Shown here: positions 1 to 7,447 of the stretch, in pieces
Numbering within the stretch: the first letter of the stretch is position 1
Layout of the letters: every line of letters begins with the position of its first letter
NCBI GenBank assembly: GCA_943787785.1
Contig: CALSNT010000021.1
Location: forward strand, 1 to 34,444
Reading direction: 5' to 3'
DNA length: 34,444 nt
Origin: an uncultured Paracoccaceae bacterium
Lineage (GTDB): Bacteria > Pseudomonadota > Alphaproteobacteria > Rhodobacterales > Rhodobacteraceae
Made by a program: the position numbers and the translations under genes
The notes under the pieces: generated by a model
The model's input: the letters and a program-made list of their open reading frames with translations, nothing else
Database searches by the model: none
Told to the model about the DNA's origin: nothing

Positions 1-2
1 AC

Positions 3-509
3 TATGTCGAGGTCCGCGCCGGCAGTGGGACTTACGTGACCTACTCCGGATCCGAATCTGTCGCTGCCCCTGTGGAACAAGCCAACCCGCTCGAGCTGAT
101 TGATTCTCGCTTCGCGCTGGAACCTCACATTTGCCGTCTTGCTGTTTTGCACGGACGCAGAGCCGATTTCGAGGCGCTGGAAAAACTGTGTCAGGCGATG
201 GAGCGCGCGGCGGACAACCCCACAGAATTCGCTGAGAAAGATACCGAATTCCACCGACTTCTCGCCTCGAGTACTGGCAACGGGCTGCTGATCTGGATCA
301 TCGATCAAATTACGTCGGTGCGCAGTATGGATGAATGGACGCGGATGCGGCACCTCACCCTGAACCGATCAATCATCGCGCAATACAACGCTCAGCACCG
401 CCAAATTCTAAACGCGATCCGCACGCGAGAGCCTGAACGCGCAGCAAACGTTATGAAAGAGCATCTGGAAACCGCGCGGCTTTCCCTGACACGGGCGTCC
501 GAGACGTGA
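3..509 (+). CDS. GntR/FadR-family transcriptional regulator (FCD domain), 5'-truncated
   Basis: The window opens inside this gene. The reading frame is open from base 3 and begins with the end of a GntR winged helix-turn-helix: residues VEVRAGSGTYV match the wing motif (V-x-R-x-G-x-GT-x-V). About 150 residues of all-helical FCD effector domain follow. Acidic and His residues typical of the FCD metal/ligand site are visible (EFHRLL; AQHRQIL; KEHLETA). Such regulators usually repress catabolic or transport genes and release DNA on binding a small carboxylate or sugar acid. The GTG at 36 is internal and is not the start; the true start and most of the HTH lie upstream of the window. The target genes cannot be told from here because the downstream stretch is gene-poor. 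The family call is firm and the ligand is unknown. Confidence 0.85.
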   Translation, partial: YVEVRAGSGTYVTYSGSESVAAPVEQANPLELIDSRFALEPHICRLAVLHGRRADFEALEKLCQAMERAADNPTEFAEKDTEFHRLLASSTGNGLLIWIIDQITSVRSMDEWTRMRHLTLNRSIIAQYNAQHRQILNAIRTREPERAANVMKEHLETARLSLTRASET

Positions 510-959
510 ATCACAACCGCGCCCCCGCCCGACATCCGTTTATGTAAATTCGCTCGGCCGCCGCGTTGAACAACGTCATCGGGTGCGTATTCTCCGCATT
601 CAGCGGCGCCAGAGCGCCCTGCCCCATCGCCGGATTCAGTGCTGCTGCGTATTCAAAGATTTCGGCCTAGCTGGTGACCCTGTGGCGCAGATCACAATGA
701 CAACTCATGTTCGGCTGCCCCAGGTTGGCTTAAACCAATCGCATTAGCGCGCGCGGAACCATTTGTGGAATCCGCAAGATCGGTCAATTTGATTGGGTCG
801 GCCACATAACTTTCCATTGCAGCGACCGCATCCAGGATTGCCGCATTCGTCGTCCCAAATCCTGCTTCAGCAACAAAGGGTCGATATTTCAGAATAAATT
901 GCCTTAAGATGAGCTCAGGTACCTGGTCGCGGCCAATCGTGCCAGGGAGCTCCGTTTCT
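510..959. other. gene-poor interval with possible decayed reverse-strand remnant
   Basis: There is no intact gene here. On the minus strand, short peptide stretches look protein-like but are split by stops and frame changes. From about 895 to 700 there is an open stretch, then GQPNMSC-HC-DLRH followed by a stop, then an open stretch ending near 511 that includes NAENTHPMTLF. The GQPNMSC/CH-like piece vaguely recalls a c-type cytochrome such as SoxA, but no intact CxxCH is present. I read this as a possible pseudogene relic; the family guess is weak. The last ~20 bases hold the Shine-Dalgarno of the next gene. Confidence 0.3.
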
Positions 960-2132
960 ATGGAACAAGCAATTATCTTTGTAGTGCTCGGGCTGCTTTT
1001 CCTGGCTGGTGTTGTCGCTGATCAGGTCGGTCGAATGACACAATTGCCAAGAATAACGATGCTGTTGCTACTTGGTGTGATGATCGGCAACGCGGGCTTT
1101 GGATTGCTGCCGAGTGGCCTTACGGATTGGTTCGATGCGATTTCCATTGTTGCCCTGACAATGGTCGCTTTCCTGCTGGGTGGATCCCTGACGCGGCAAA
1201 ACTTGACGCTGCACGGCCGCGCCATCCTTGCGATGTCAATTTCTATCGTCGTCTCAACGCTTCTGGTTATTTCTGTCGGGCTTATCCTTGCTGGTGTTCC
1301 AGTCGGTCTTGCTATGATCCTCGGTGCAATTGCGACCGCCACTGCCCCGGCGGCAATGATCGATGTCATCCGGCAGTCAGGAGCCAACAATGCCTTTACC
1401 GATACGCTGAAGGGGATTGTTGCGATCGACGATGTGTGGGGGCTGGCCGTTTTCAGCGTGATTCTCGTTCTGGTTGGGCAAGCGGACGGTTGGGCAGGCG
1501 TACTTACGGGCGCATTGCACGATTTGGGTGGTGGAATCGTTTTGGGTATCGTGGTTGGGGTCCCGGCGGCCAACCTCACCGGCCGCCTGAAGCCTGGCGA
1601 GCCCCTGCAGGCCGAAGCCATAGGCATCATCTTCCTGACGGCAGGGATCGCCCTGTGGTTCGAAGTGTCGTTCCTGGTCGCGGGGATGACGGCCGGTGCA
1701 ATTGTTGCTAACTTGGCCCGCCACCATGATCGCGCGTTTCACGAGATCGAGAACGTCCAGTGGCCGTTCATGATCCTGTTTTTTATTCTCGCCGGCGCCT
1801 CGCTTGAATTGGACGCTTTTCTAATGCTGGGCTGGTCGGGCGTGCTCTACGTCATCCTTCGGATCGGTTCCCGTTTAGCTGGCGGTTACATCGGTGCACG
1901 GATTGGGCGCGTTCCGGACACTGAGGCCAAATGGTATGGCCCTGCGCTGCTTCCTCAGGCGGGGGTTGCGGTAGGGATGGCACTGGTTGCGGGCGAACGG
2001 TTTCCCCAATGGGCACCGACAATCATGGCGCTAACCATTGCCGCAACAGTGGTTTTCGAGATCATCGGCCCGCCGATAACCCTTGCAGCGATACGCCGCG
2101 CCGGTGCCCTCCACCCACAATCGGAGCCCTGA
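960..2132 (+). CDS. cation:proton antiporter (Kef/NhaP-type, CPA superfamily)
   Basis: This 390-residue polytopic inner-membrane protein consists almost entirely of hydrophobic segments (about 11-13 helices), as in the Na+/H+ exchanger domain family. Recognisable pieces are the N-terminal LPRITMLLLLGVMIGNAG stretch, the unwound-helix region ATATAPAAMIDVIRQSG, and the VAIDDVWGLAVF motif carrying the paired Asp residues expected for ion/proton exchange. There is no C-terminal TrkA-N/RCK domain, so it is a short Kef-like or NhaP-like protein rather than full KefB/C. I chose ATG 960 because a GGGAG Shine-Dalgarno lies about 11 bases upstream; an in-frame ATG at 909 would add 17 unconvincing residues. 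It probably exchanges Na+ or K+ for H+ and could complement the Na+-pumping Nqr nearby, but that link is inferred from position only. Confidence 0.85.
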   Translation: MEQAIIFVVLGLLFLAGVVADQVGRMTQLPRITMLLLLGVMIGNAGFGLLPSGLTDWFDAISIVALTMVAFLLGGSLTRQNLTLHGRAILAMSISIVVSTLLVISVGLILAGVPVGLAMILGAIATATAPAAMIDVIRQSGANNAFTDTLKGIVAIDDVWGLAVFSVILVLVGQADGWAGVLTGALHDLGGGIVLGIVVGVPAANLTGRLKPGEPLQAEAIGIIFLTAGIALWFEVSFLVAGMTAGAIVANLARHHDRAFHEIENVQWPFMILFFILAGASLELDAFLMLGWSGVLYVILRIGSRLAGGYIGARIGRVPDTEAKWYGPALLPQAGVAVGMALVAGERFPQWAPTIMALTIAATVVFEIIGPPITLAAIRRAGALHPQSEP

Positions 2133-2233
2133 CCGGAGGACAAACGCCTCAGGAGCGCGGAAGGATTCGCTTTGGCCCCTGTGGCCACCAGCCGAAAGAA
2201 ATATCGGGTATCTACCGTTAACCGCTGGGGCGC

Positions 2234-3283
2234 TCAGGGCCTTACAAGACCTGAAACATCACCACCGAGGTCCTCGATGCTGTCGTACAGAGCTTGAATC
2301 GCGTAGCGGGGATTGTGCGCGAAGGCGCCAGGGTCCTTGAAGATGAACTGGTAATTATACGCTGCCCGCAGCATCCGTGGAGTCCAATTAGCATAGCGGT
2401 TGGGGAAGATGGCCTCATCCGTGTTAGCTTCGCCATCACCGTTGGTATCAGCGAAAAAGTAAGGATAGGCACTTCCAGAAACGGCAACGGGTTCTCCAAC
2501 AACGCTTTGTGCGTAGGCTTTAATCTCTTCAACAAGCTTCACGCGGAGGGTCTCGATTTCGACTGCCACGCCAGTCCCGACGTCGCCGTCACCATCCCAA
2601 TCGACCTGGCGCGCCCGGATCGCATCGAGTGGTTGCTCACCATGACACTCGGTACAGACGGCAACGTTTACCTCAAGGCTGTGTGGACTGTGACACGACG
2701 TGCAGGTGTTCAAACCTGGTACGTGTTCGAACGCGCCAACGTAGTTTCGGCCGACATATTGGTATAGCCCGTTAGCGGTATGCCCCATCAGAGTCGCGGC
2801 GGCGGCCTTGTAGTGGGGGTTCATGAAACCCAGCTCAGGGTTAACCGTATCGAGGTCGCCATCCGCGGTCGCTTCCTGGATACGCATACCTCCGACCCGG
2901 CCCTGATGACATGTTGTGCAGGTCGCGTCTGCCGGATCGACGGCAATCGTAAGTCCAGACGGAAACTGTACCTGCGATATCGCCCCTGCACCCGGGGCAT
3001 GGCACGTGTCACAATCAATTACACCGCCGGTCTTGATGGTGGTGTCAACGGTTCCGACCGCGCTGCCATCTAGGCCATAAAAATCACGAAAACCGGCGCC
3101 AGCATGGCACACTGCGCAGGTCGCGGGAATCTCGCCCTCTTCGTTCCAATGGGTGAATGCCTCGGCCCCAGCCTCGGCATGCGCCGACGCGGCCCACTCT
3201 GCTACAAATGATTCCGCGTCCTGTGCAATCGACGCAGAAGAAACAAAAACCGCGCCGATGATGACTAGGGAAAACTTTAGCAT
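2234..3283 (-). CDS. periplasmic five-heme cytochrome c
   Basis: The 349-residue protein starts with a Sec signal peptide (MLKFSLVIIGAVFVSSASIAQ), so it is exported. Five CxxCH heme-binding motifs are visible at about residues 56, 91, 122, 194 and 210 (CAVCH, CDTCH, CTTCH, CTSCH, CTECH). The C-terminal third has no heme motif but has two Asp/Asn/Gly-rich loops (DWDGDGDVG and DTNGDGEANTDE) that resemble calcium-binding EF-type loops. Heme spacing resembles doubled-CxxCH and NapC/NirT-related soluble multihemes, but I cannot assign a named family. It is divergent from nqrA and shares a single FNR-type box with it, so it is probably co-expressed with the Nqr complex under low oxygen and may carry electrons in the periplasm. 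ATG 3283 is chosen over an upstream in-frame start at 3355 because it places the signal peptide at the N-terminus. Confidence 0.85.
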   Translation of the reverse strand: MLKFSLVIIGAVFVSSASIAQDAESFVAEWAASAHAEAGAEAFTHWNEEGEIPATCAVCHAGAGFRDFYGLDGSAVGTVDTTIKTGGVIDCDTCHAPGAGAISQVQFPSGLTIAVDPADATCTTCHQGRVGGMRIQEATADGDLDTVNPELGFMNPHYKAAAATLMGHTANGLYQYVGRNYVGAFEHVPGLNTCTSCHSPHSLEVNVAVCTECHGEQPLDAIRARQVDWDGDGDVGTGVAVEIETLRVKLVEEIKAYAQSVVGEPVAVSGSAYPYFFADTNGDGEANTDEAIFPNRYANWTPRMLRAAYNYQFIFKDPGAFAHNPRYAIQALYDSIEDLGGDVSGLVRP

Positions 3284-3364
3284 TTCGAACCCCGTTTCCT
3301 GGAAATCTGATTGAACCTCACGAGCAAGTGTCCGGCAAGCATCGCTAAAAATCAATGATAGCGA

Positions 3365-3378
3365 TTGACCCTGATCAA
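3365..3378. promoter_or_regulatory. FNR/Anr-type box, cytochrome/nqr divergent promoter
   Basis: TTGAC-CCTG-ATCAA differs at one position from the perfect FNR palindrome TTGAT-N4-ATCAA. It sits between the divergent multiheme cytochrome (start 3283) and nqrA (start 3430). Class II spacing (-41.5) would put start points near 3413 (plus) and 3330 (minus), both just upstream of the respective genes. Confidence 0.75.
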
Positions 3379-3414
3379 TTCGGCGGGGGGGGCGCGAAGC
3401 CGAATATACGGGTC

Positions 3415-3422
3415 AGAGGAGG
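3415..3422 (+). promoter_or_regulatory. Shine-Dalgarno deciding the nqrA start
   Basis: AGAGGAGG lies 7 bases before TTG 3430. It supports a TTG start there rather than ATG 3355, which would place the FNR-type box inside the coding region. Confidence 0.7.
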
Positions 3423-3429
3423 ATTTCAG

Positions 3430-4671
3430 TTGATATCCAAGCGGTTCAGGCGAGGACTCGCAATAAGCATTGACGGGGTGCCTGGCGCAGACACCGTGGT
3501 CTCGCCGCCTGTAAAACATGTGACTTTGTATGGTGCCGACTACCGGGGCGTACACGCCAATCTTTCGGTTGCGGAGGGGGAGCGCGTTTCAGTAGGCACG
3601 ACGCTTTTTTCCGACCGGAGTTGTCCCGAAATCAAGGTCGCATCGCCAGTTGCCGGACGGATATCAGAGATAGTGATCGGTGCACGCAGACGACTTGCGT
3701 CAATGACAATCGAGGTTGAGGCGGCCGTACCAATTGGCTTCGAAACAGAGCGTTTGAACACCAAAGAATTGCTCTGCGAAAGTGGTCTTTGGGCGGGAAT
3801 GGTTGCTCGCCCTTTCGGTTCTGTGCCCGATCCTTCGCGAAGGCCCACGGCCTTGTTTGTTTCGGCCATAGACACTGCACCGGGCGCACCTGATCCGGGC
3901 CGCTTGATCCACGAAAACGATGAGAATTTTGCCCGCGGGATCGAGGCTTTGACCAATCTGACCGATGGTCCGGTCTTCGTTTGCGTAGATCAAAACACGC
4001 CAAATATCCCGGAAAACCGGCGTGTGCATACCGTCGCGATCTCTGGTTTGCACCCTGCTGGGACGTTTGGAACCCTGATTGATCTTGTGCATCCGCTGCA
4101 TAGCGGCGGGGAAATTTGGCAAATCCACGCCCAGGACGTCATCGCGTTCGGCCATTTGTTAACAACCGGATATGTGTCGGGTGAAAGAATTGTTGGGCAG
4201 TGTGGACCTGGCTTGAAAGTGCCGCAGCTTGTTCAGGTCCCGATGGGTGCCCACCTCGTTGATATGCTGGCAGACAATGTTGCTGATGGCAGGTGGAAGG
4301 CCATGTCTGGACCGCCGGTCGGGGGATTCGAGAGCGCGGCTTTGCGTCGGAACCACTTCCAGGTCTCAGTCTTGCCAAGGCCCGAGCCGACCGCAGTTCG
4401 ACCTCGTCGTTGGCTTCCCGGAAACACGAAGCCTCCCAATCCCGATGCGCTCATTCCAAACAGGGCAGTTGACCTTGCTCTTGGCCCTGACGTTCCCGTT
4501 GTCCCGTTGTTGCGTGCTTTGAGTGTAGGCGACGTCGAAACCGCAGACCGCCTGGGCGCGCGCAGTCTGCTTGAAGAAGACATGGCGCTCGTCACCTATG
4601 CCGCCGGTGGCCAGCAGGATTTCGGTATGCTGCTGCGCCGCGTACTCGATCAGATCGAAGAAGCCGCCTGA
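3430..4671 (+). CDS. nqrA: Na+-translocating NADH:quinone reductase subunit A
   Basis: NqrA is the peripheral cytoplasmic subunit of the Na+-pumping NADH:ubiquinone oxidoreductase. From TTG 3430 the protein is 413 residues and begins (M)ISKRFRRGLAISIDG, matching the canonical NqrA N-terminus (MIKIKKGLDLPIAG). Family features include the barrel-sandwich-like N-terminal domain with SPVAGRI, the HPAGTFGTLIDLVHP stretch, and a C-terminal region containing LLEEDMALVTY and RRVLDQIE. TTG is inferred as start because AGAGGAGG lies 7 bases upstream and because an earlier ATG (3355) would translate through the FNR-type box. It is the first gene of nqrABCDEF-apbE-nqrM-CBS, and its stop overlaps the nqrB start (TGATG). 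Residues between 320 and 350 are Pro/Arg-rich and look divergent from gammaproteobacterial NqrA. Confidence 0.88.
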   Translation: MISKRFRRGLAISIDGVPGADTVVSPPVKHVTLYGADYRGVHANLSVAEGERVSVGTTLFSDRSCPEIKVASPVAGRISEIVIGARRRLASMTIEVEAAVPIGFETERLNTKELLCESGLWAGMVARPFGSVPDPSRRPTALFVSAIDTAPGAPDPGRLIHENDENFARGIEALTNLTDGPVFVCVDQNTPNIPENRRVHTVAISGLHPAGTFGTLIDLVHPLHSGGEIWQIHAQDVIAFGHLLTTGYVSGERIVGQCGPGLKVPQLVQVPMGAHLVDMLADNVADGRWKAMSGPPVGGFESAALRRNHFQVSVLPRPEPTAVRPRRWLPGNTKPPNPDALIPNRAVDLALGPDVPVVPLLRALSVGDVETADRLGARSLLEEDMALVTYAAGGQQDFGMLLRRVLDQIEEAA

Positions 4672-5426
4672 TGCAAGGATTGTGGAGCCGGCACAGTGTG
4701 GCATTTGTTCTTGCCGCCATGTTGCTGCCGGTCGTGGTCGCAGATTTTCTTTCACGTGGACTGTCGCTGCACCTCCTCGTGGCGTTAGCTACAGTCGCGT
4801 TTTGGCAAACCGTTTTTAGGGTTAAGCAAGGTATACCGTTTACCGCCAGCGGCGCTGTGATTGCGGTGTCGTTCATGCTGTTTGCCGCCGGCGAACTTGC
4901 GCTGTGGCAAATCGCTCTTTCGGTTACATTCGGCGTGGTTCTGACCGAACTTTTGTTTGGGGGATGGGGTCGTAACTTCCTTTCGGCTGCGGTTGCGGCG
5001 CCAGCGTTCGCATATCTGTCATTCCCGGACATCGTGCATCCGGCACCGGTGCTGCTTGTTGCCCTTGGCGCAGGCCTGTCCGGGATTCTCTTGCTGGCAC
5101 TAGGGCTGATTGCTTGGCGCATCCTATTCGCCGCAGGTTTGACCACCGCTGTGTTATTTCTAGCTGGCCTCGTTCCACAGGAAGCGCTTGGTGCGCTCCT
5201 CTTCGCCGCTGTATTCCTGTTAGGCGATCCTGTCGCGGCTGCATCAACGCATCTAGGGCGCCTGGTCTACGGAGCCCTTGGCGCTGGTCTAGCCGGGCTG
5301 TTTCTGGCCAGTGGGTTTGCCGTACCGCAGGCCACGATCTACGCCGTCTTCCTGGCGCAGATCTTTGCGCCTCTGCTCGATCAGGCCGCTACTTCAGTCC
5401 ATATCTACCGGAGGTCAAATGGCTAG
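4671..5426 (+). CDS. nqrB: short NqrB-like membrane subunit lacking the FMN loop
   Basis: This 251-residue membrane protein occupies the nqrB position and aligns with NqrB in two blocks. One block is IPFTASGAVIAVSF...LWQIALSVTFGVVLTELLFGG (canonical: VTG...LWQ.ALGI.FGVV..EVFGG). The other is FLLGDPVAAASTHLGRLVYG...IFAPLLDQ (canonical: ATDPVSAS...G..YG...LFAPLFDH). Canonical NqrB is about 410 residues. Missing here are the ~110-residue N-terminal part and the loop containing the SGAT flavinylation motif, which should follow the AYLSFPD segment. No S/T-G-A-T occurs anywhere in the protein, so covalent FMN on this subunit is not expected. It has about eight hydrophobic helices. It overlaps nqrC by 8 bases. 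It could be a functional minimal NqrB/RnfD-type subunit; the reading frame is intact and co-translational with its neighbours, so decay is unlikely. Confidence 0.82.
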   Translation: MQGLWSRHSVAFVLAAMLLPVVVADFLSRGLSLHLLVALATVAFWQTVFRVKQGIPFTASGAVIAVSFMLFAAGELALWQIALSVTFGVVLTELLFGGWGRNFLSAAVAAPAFAYLSFPDIVHPAPVLLVALGAGLSGILLLALGLIAWRILFAAGLTTAVLFLAGLVPQEALGALLFAAVFLLGDPVAAASTHLGRLVYGALGAGLAGLFLASGFAVPQATIYAVFLAQIFAPLLDQAATSVHIYRRSNG

Positions 5427-6216
5427 ATCGTCGTTGTTGCACCGGTTCCTCGCCTTATCGTCTGACACCCGCGCACGTGTTTTTGGGATGGCATTGGCTG
5501 TTTCAGCAGTCTGCGCCCTCGTCGTCTCTGCGGCGTATGTCACGCTCAGCCCCCGGATCGACGCCAATCTTGCAGCAGAGCGCAGTGCACGACTTGACGC
5601 CATGATTGCGAATCTGCCGGGACTGCAGGATTTGCTGCTGGACGCAGGTGCTGACAACCTTGAAAGCGTGATCGTAGATTTGCGAACCGGGCTCGCTGCG
5701 GTGAATCCTCCCGACGTCTTGGATTCGGAAGCCTTAATCGCTTCGCCTGAAACATCGACCGAGCTTTCGCCCGTAGATGACCTTGCTGGTCTGAAGCGCC
5801 GGCCCGATTTCGCTGAGATTTTCCTACTGAGTTCCGGACGTGAGCTCGTTCTGGCGATCTTTCCGGTCTATGGACAGGGCTACCAATCCACAATCAAAGC
5901 CTATGTGGCCCTTGAAGGCGACCTGAATACGATTGCGGGGTTCACTGTAACTGAACAGGGTGAAACCCCTGGTCTTGGGTCGAAGATCACAGACCTCACC
6001 TGGCTGTCGAAATGGCCCGGCAAGGCGTTACTTGATGAGGCAGGCGCTCTGAAAATCGCCGTGGTTCGCGGCCAGGCACAGACAGACTACGAAATCGACG
6101 GCATCACCGGTGCGACGCGGACTGGCAACGGCGTCAGTGCGATGATGCAATTCTGGTTTGGCCCGAACGGCTTTGGCCCTGTCATTGACGCACTAAAGGC
6201 GGGAGAGCTTCGATGA
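5419..6216 (+). CDS. nqrC: Na+-translocating NADH:quinone reductase subunit C (FMN-binding)
   Basis: NqrC is a single-span membrane protein with a periplasmic FMN domain. Its 265 residues show an N-terminal transmembrane helix (about residues 16-38) followed by a soluble domain. It contains the typical TEQGETPGLGSKI stretch and the flavinylation motif DGITGATRTGNGV, whose Thr at about residue 233 would carry FMN by a phosphoester bond made by ApbE (encoded downstream). The motif is TGAT rather than SGAT, which is within the known variation. ATG 5419 has a strong GGAGGT Shine-Dalgarno and overlaps the end of nqrB. Since the NqrB here lacks its own FMN site, NqrC would be the only covalently flavinylated subunit of this complex. 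Confidence 0.9.
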   Translation: MARSSLLHRFLALSSDTRARVFGMALAVSAVCALVVSAAYVTLSPRIDANLAAERSARLDAMIANLPGLQDLLLDAGADNLESVIVDLRTGLAAVNPPDVLDSEALIASPETSTELSPVDDLAGLKRRPDFAEIFLLSSGRELVLAIFPVYGQGYQSTIKAYVALEGDLNTIAGFTVTEQGETPGLGSKITDLTWLSKWPGKALLDEAGALKIAVVRGQAQTDYEIDGITGATRTGNGVSAMMQFWFGPNGFGPVIDALKAGELR

Positions 6217-6857
6217 CGCCTTCGAAAACCCTTAAGGCTCCGCTGATCGACGACAACCCCATTACTGTACAAATACTGGGCATCTGTTCGGCGCTCGCGG
6301 TGACGACATCCGTTGACACGGCACTGACGATGTCGCTGGCACTGACCATCGTGCTGGTCGCCGCAAGCGGGATCATCAGCCTTCTGCGGCGGCTTATCCC
6401 CAGAGAGATTCGCCTCATTTTGCAGATCACGATCATCGCGTCGCTTGTCATCGTTGCCGATCTGATCCTCCAGGCCTACGCTTGGAACATCAGCCAGCGG
6501 CTTTCGATATTCGTGTCCCTAGTCGTTACAAACTGTCTTGTGCTGGGGCGTGCAGAGTCATTTGCAATGCATAATCCAGTGCTTCCCAGCCTTCTTGACG
6601 GCCTTGGCAACGGGATGGGGTATTCGTTGATATTGCTGGTCGTCGGGATTTTGAGAGAACTCTTCGGCGCGGGCACACTAATGGGTGTCATGGTTCTGCC
6701 TCTCAGGTCGGAAGGTGGGTGGTTTGAGCCGTTGGGCGTCATGTTACTGGCGCCCTCGGCGTTCTTTATCCTAGGTCTTCTGATCTGGGCGATCCGAACG
6801 TGGCGCGCAGACCAAGTCGAAGCCGACGAGTTTACTCTGGCCGAGGAGGTTCGATGA
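6213..6857 (+). CDS. nqrD: Na+-translocating NADH:quinone reductase subunit D
   Basis: NqrD is an integral membrane subunit homologous to NqrE and RnfE/RnfA. The 214 residues form about six helices. The two cysteines that bind the intramembrane iron-sulfur centre at the NqrD/NqrE interface are present: Cys25 in [12 protein letters not shown] and Cys108 in [12 protein letters not shown]. The conserved ESFAMHNP and [14 protein letters not shown] stretches are also seen, and the length is normal. The gene overlaps nqrC by 4 bases (ATGA) and nqrE by 4 bases, indicating translational coupling. Confidence 0.92.
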   Translation: MTPSKTLKAPLIDDNPITVQILGICSALAVTTSVDTALTMSLALTIVLVAASGIISLLRRLIPREIRLILQITIIASLVIVADLILQAYAWNISQRLSIFVSLVVTNCLVLGRAESFAMHNPVLPSLLDGLGNGMGYSLILLVVGILRELFGAGTLMGVMVLPLRSEGGWFEPLGVMLLAPSAFFILGLLIWAIRTWRADQVEADEFTLAEEVR

Positions 6858-7447
6858 CCGACCTTCTCTTCAAGTCCATTTTTGCCGACAATCTGGTGCT
6901 GTCGTTCTTTCTTGGCGTGTGTACTTTCCTTGCCGTCTCGAAGCGGGTCGACACCGCGCTTGGGCTGGGACTTGCAATGGTCGCAGTCCAGACGGTGACG
7001 GTGCCGGTGAATTACCTTATCCACACCCACCTGTTATCCGATGGGTCGTGGGCTTGGCTTGGTCTACCGGATGTCGATCTTCGATTTCTAAAACTCATAG
7101 TCTTCATCGGCGTTATCGCTGCGATGGTTCAGATTCTGGAAATGATACTTGATCGATTTGTGCCACGCCTGTTCCGCGCGCTGGGGATCTATTTGCCATT
7201 GATCACAGTGAATTGCGCAATCTTGGCGGGTTCGCTGTTCATGGCCGAACGCGGCTATGTTTTCAGCGAAAGCCTGATTTTTGGCGTTGGAAGCGGCATC
7301 GGCTGGGCACTCGCAGTCGTTGCACTCGCTGCGATCCGCGAGCGGCTGCGATATGCAATTGTCCCTGATGGATTGCGCGGGCTGGGTATCACATTCATCG
7401 TCACCGGGCTCATGTCTATGGGCTTTTCGGCTTTCGGGGGATTGTGA
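6854..7447 (+). CDS. nqrE: Na+-translocating NADH:quinone reductase subunit E
   Basis: NqrE pairs with NqrD as inverted-topology membrane subunits. The 197 residues contain Cys23 ([13 protein letters not shown]) and Cys121 ([10 protein letters not shown]), the ligands for the intramembrane iron centre, together with typical FADNLVLSF and [11 protein letters not shown] motifs. ATG 6854 follows a GAGGAGG Shine-Dalgarno and overlaps the nqrD stop. An in-frame start at 6800 would lie well inside nqrD and adds residues foreign to the family. Length and motifs are normal, so the core electron path through D/E appears intact even though NqrB is reduced. Confidence 0.92.
   Translation: MTDLLFKSIFADNLVLSFFLGVCTFLAVSKRVDTALGLGLAMVAVQTVTVPVNYLIHTHLLSDGSWAWLGLPDVDLRFLKLIVFIGVIAAMVQILEMILDRFVPRLFRALGIYLPLITVNCAILAGSLFMAERGYVFSESLIFGVGSGIGWALAVVALAAIRERLRYAIVPDGLRGLGITFIVTGLMSMGFSAFGGL

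Noticed and set aside
3383-3393. G-rich tract (CGGCGGGGGGGGCGCG) upstream of nqrA as a G-quadruplex or regulatory element
   Set aside because: It is a single G run without the four-run arrangement a quadruplex needs. It may just be spacer.
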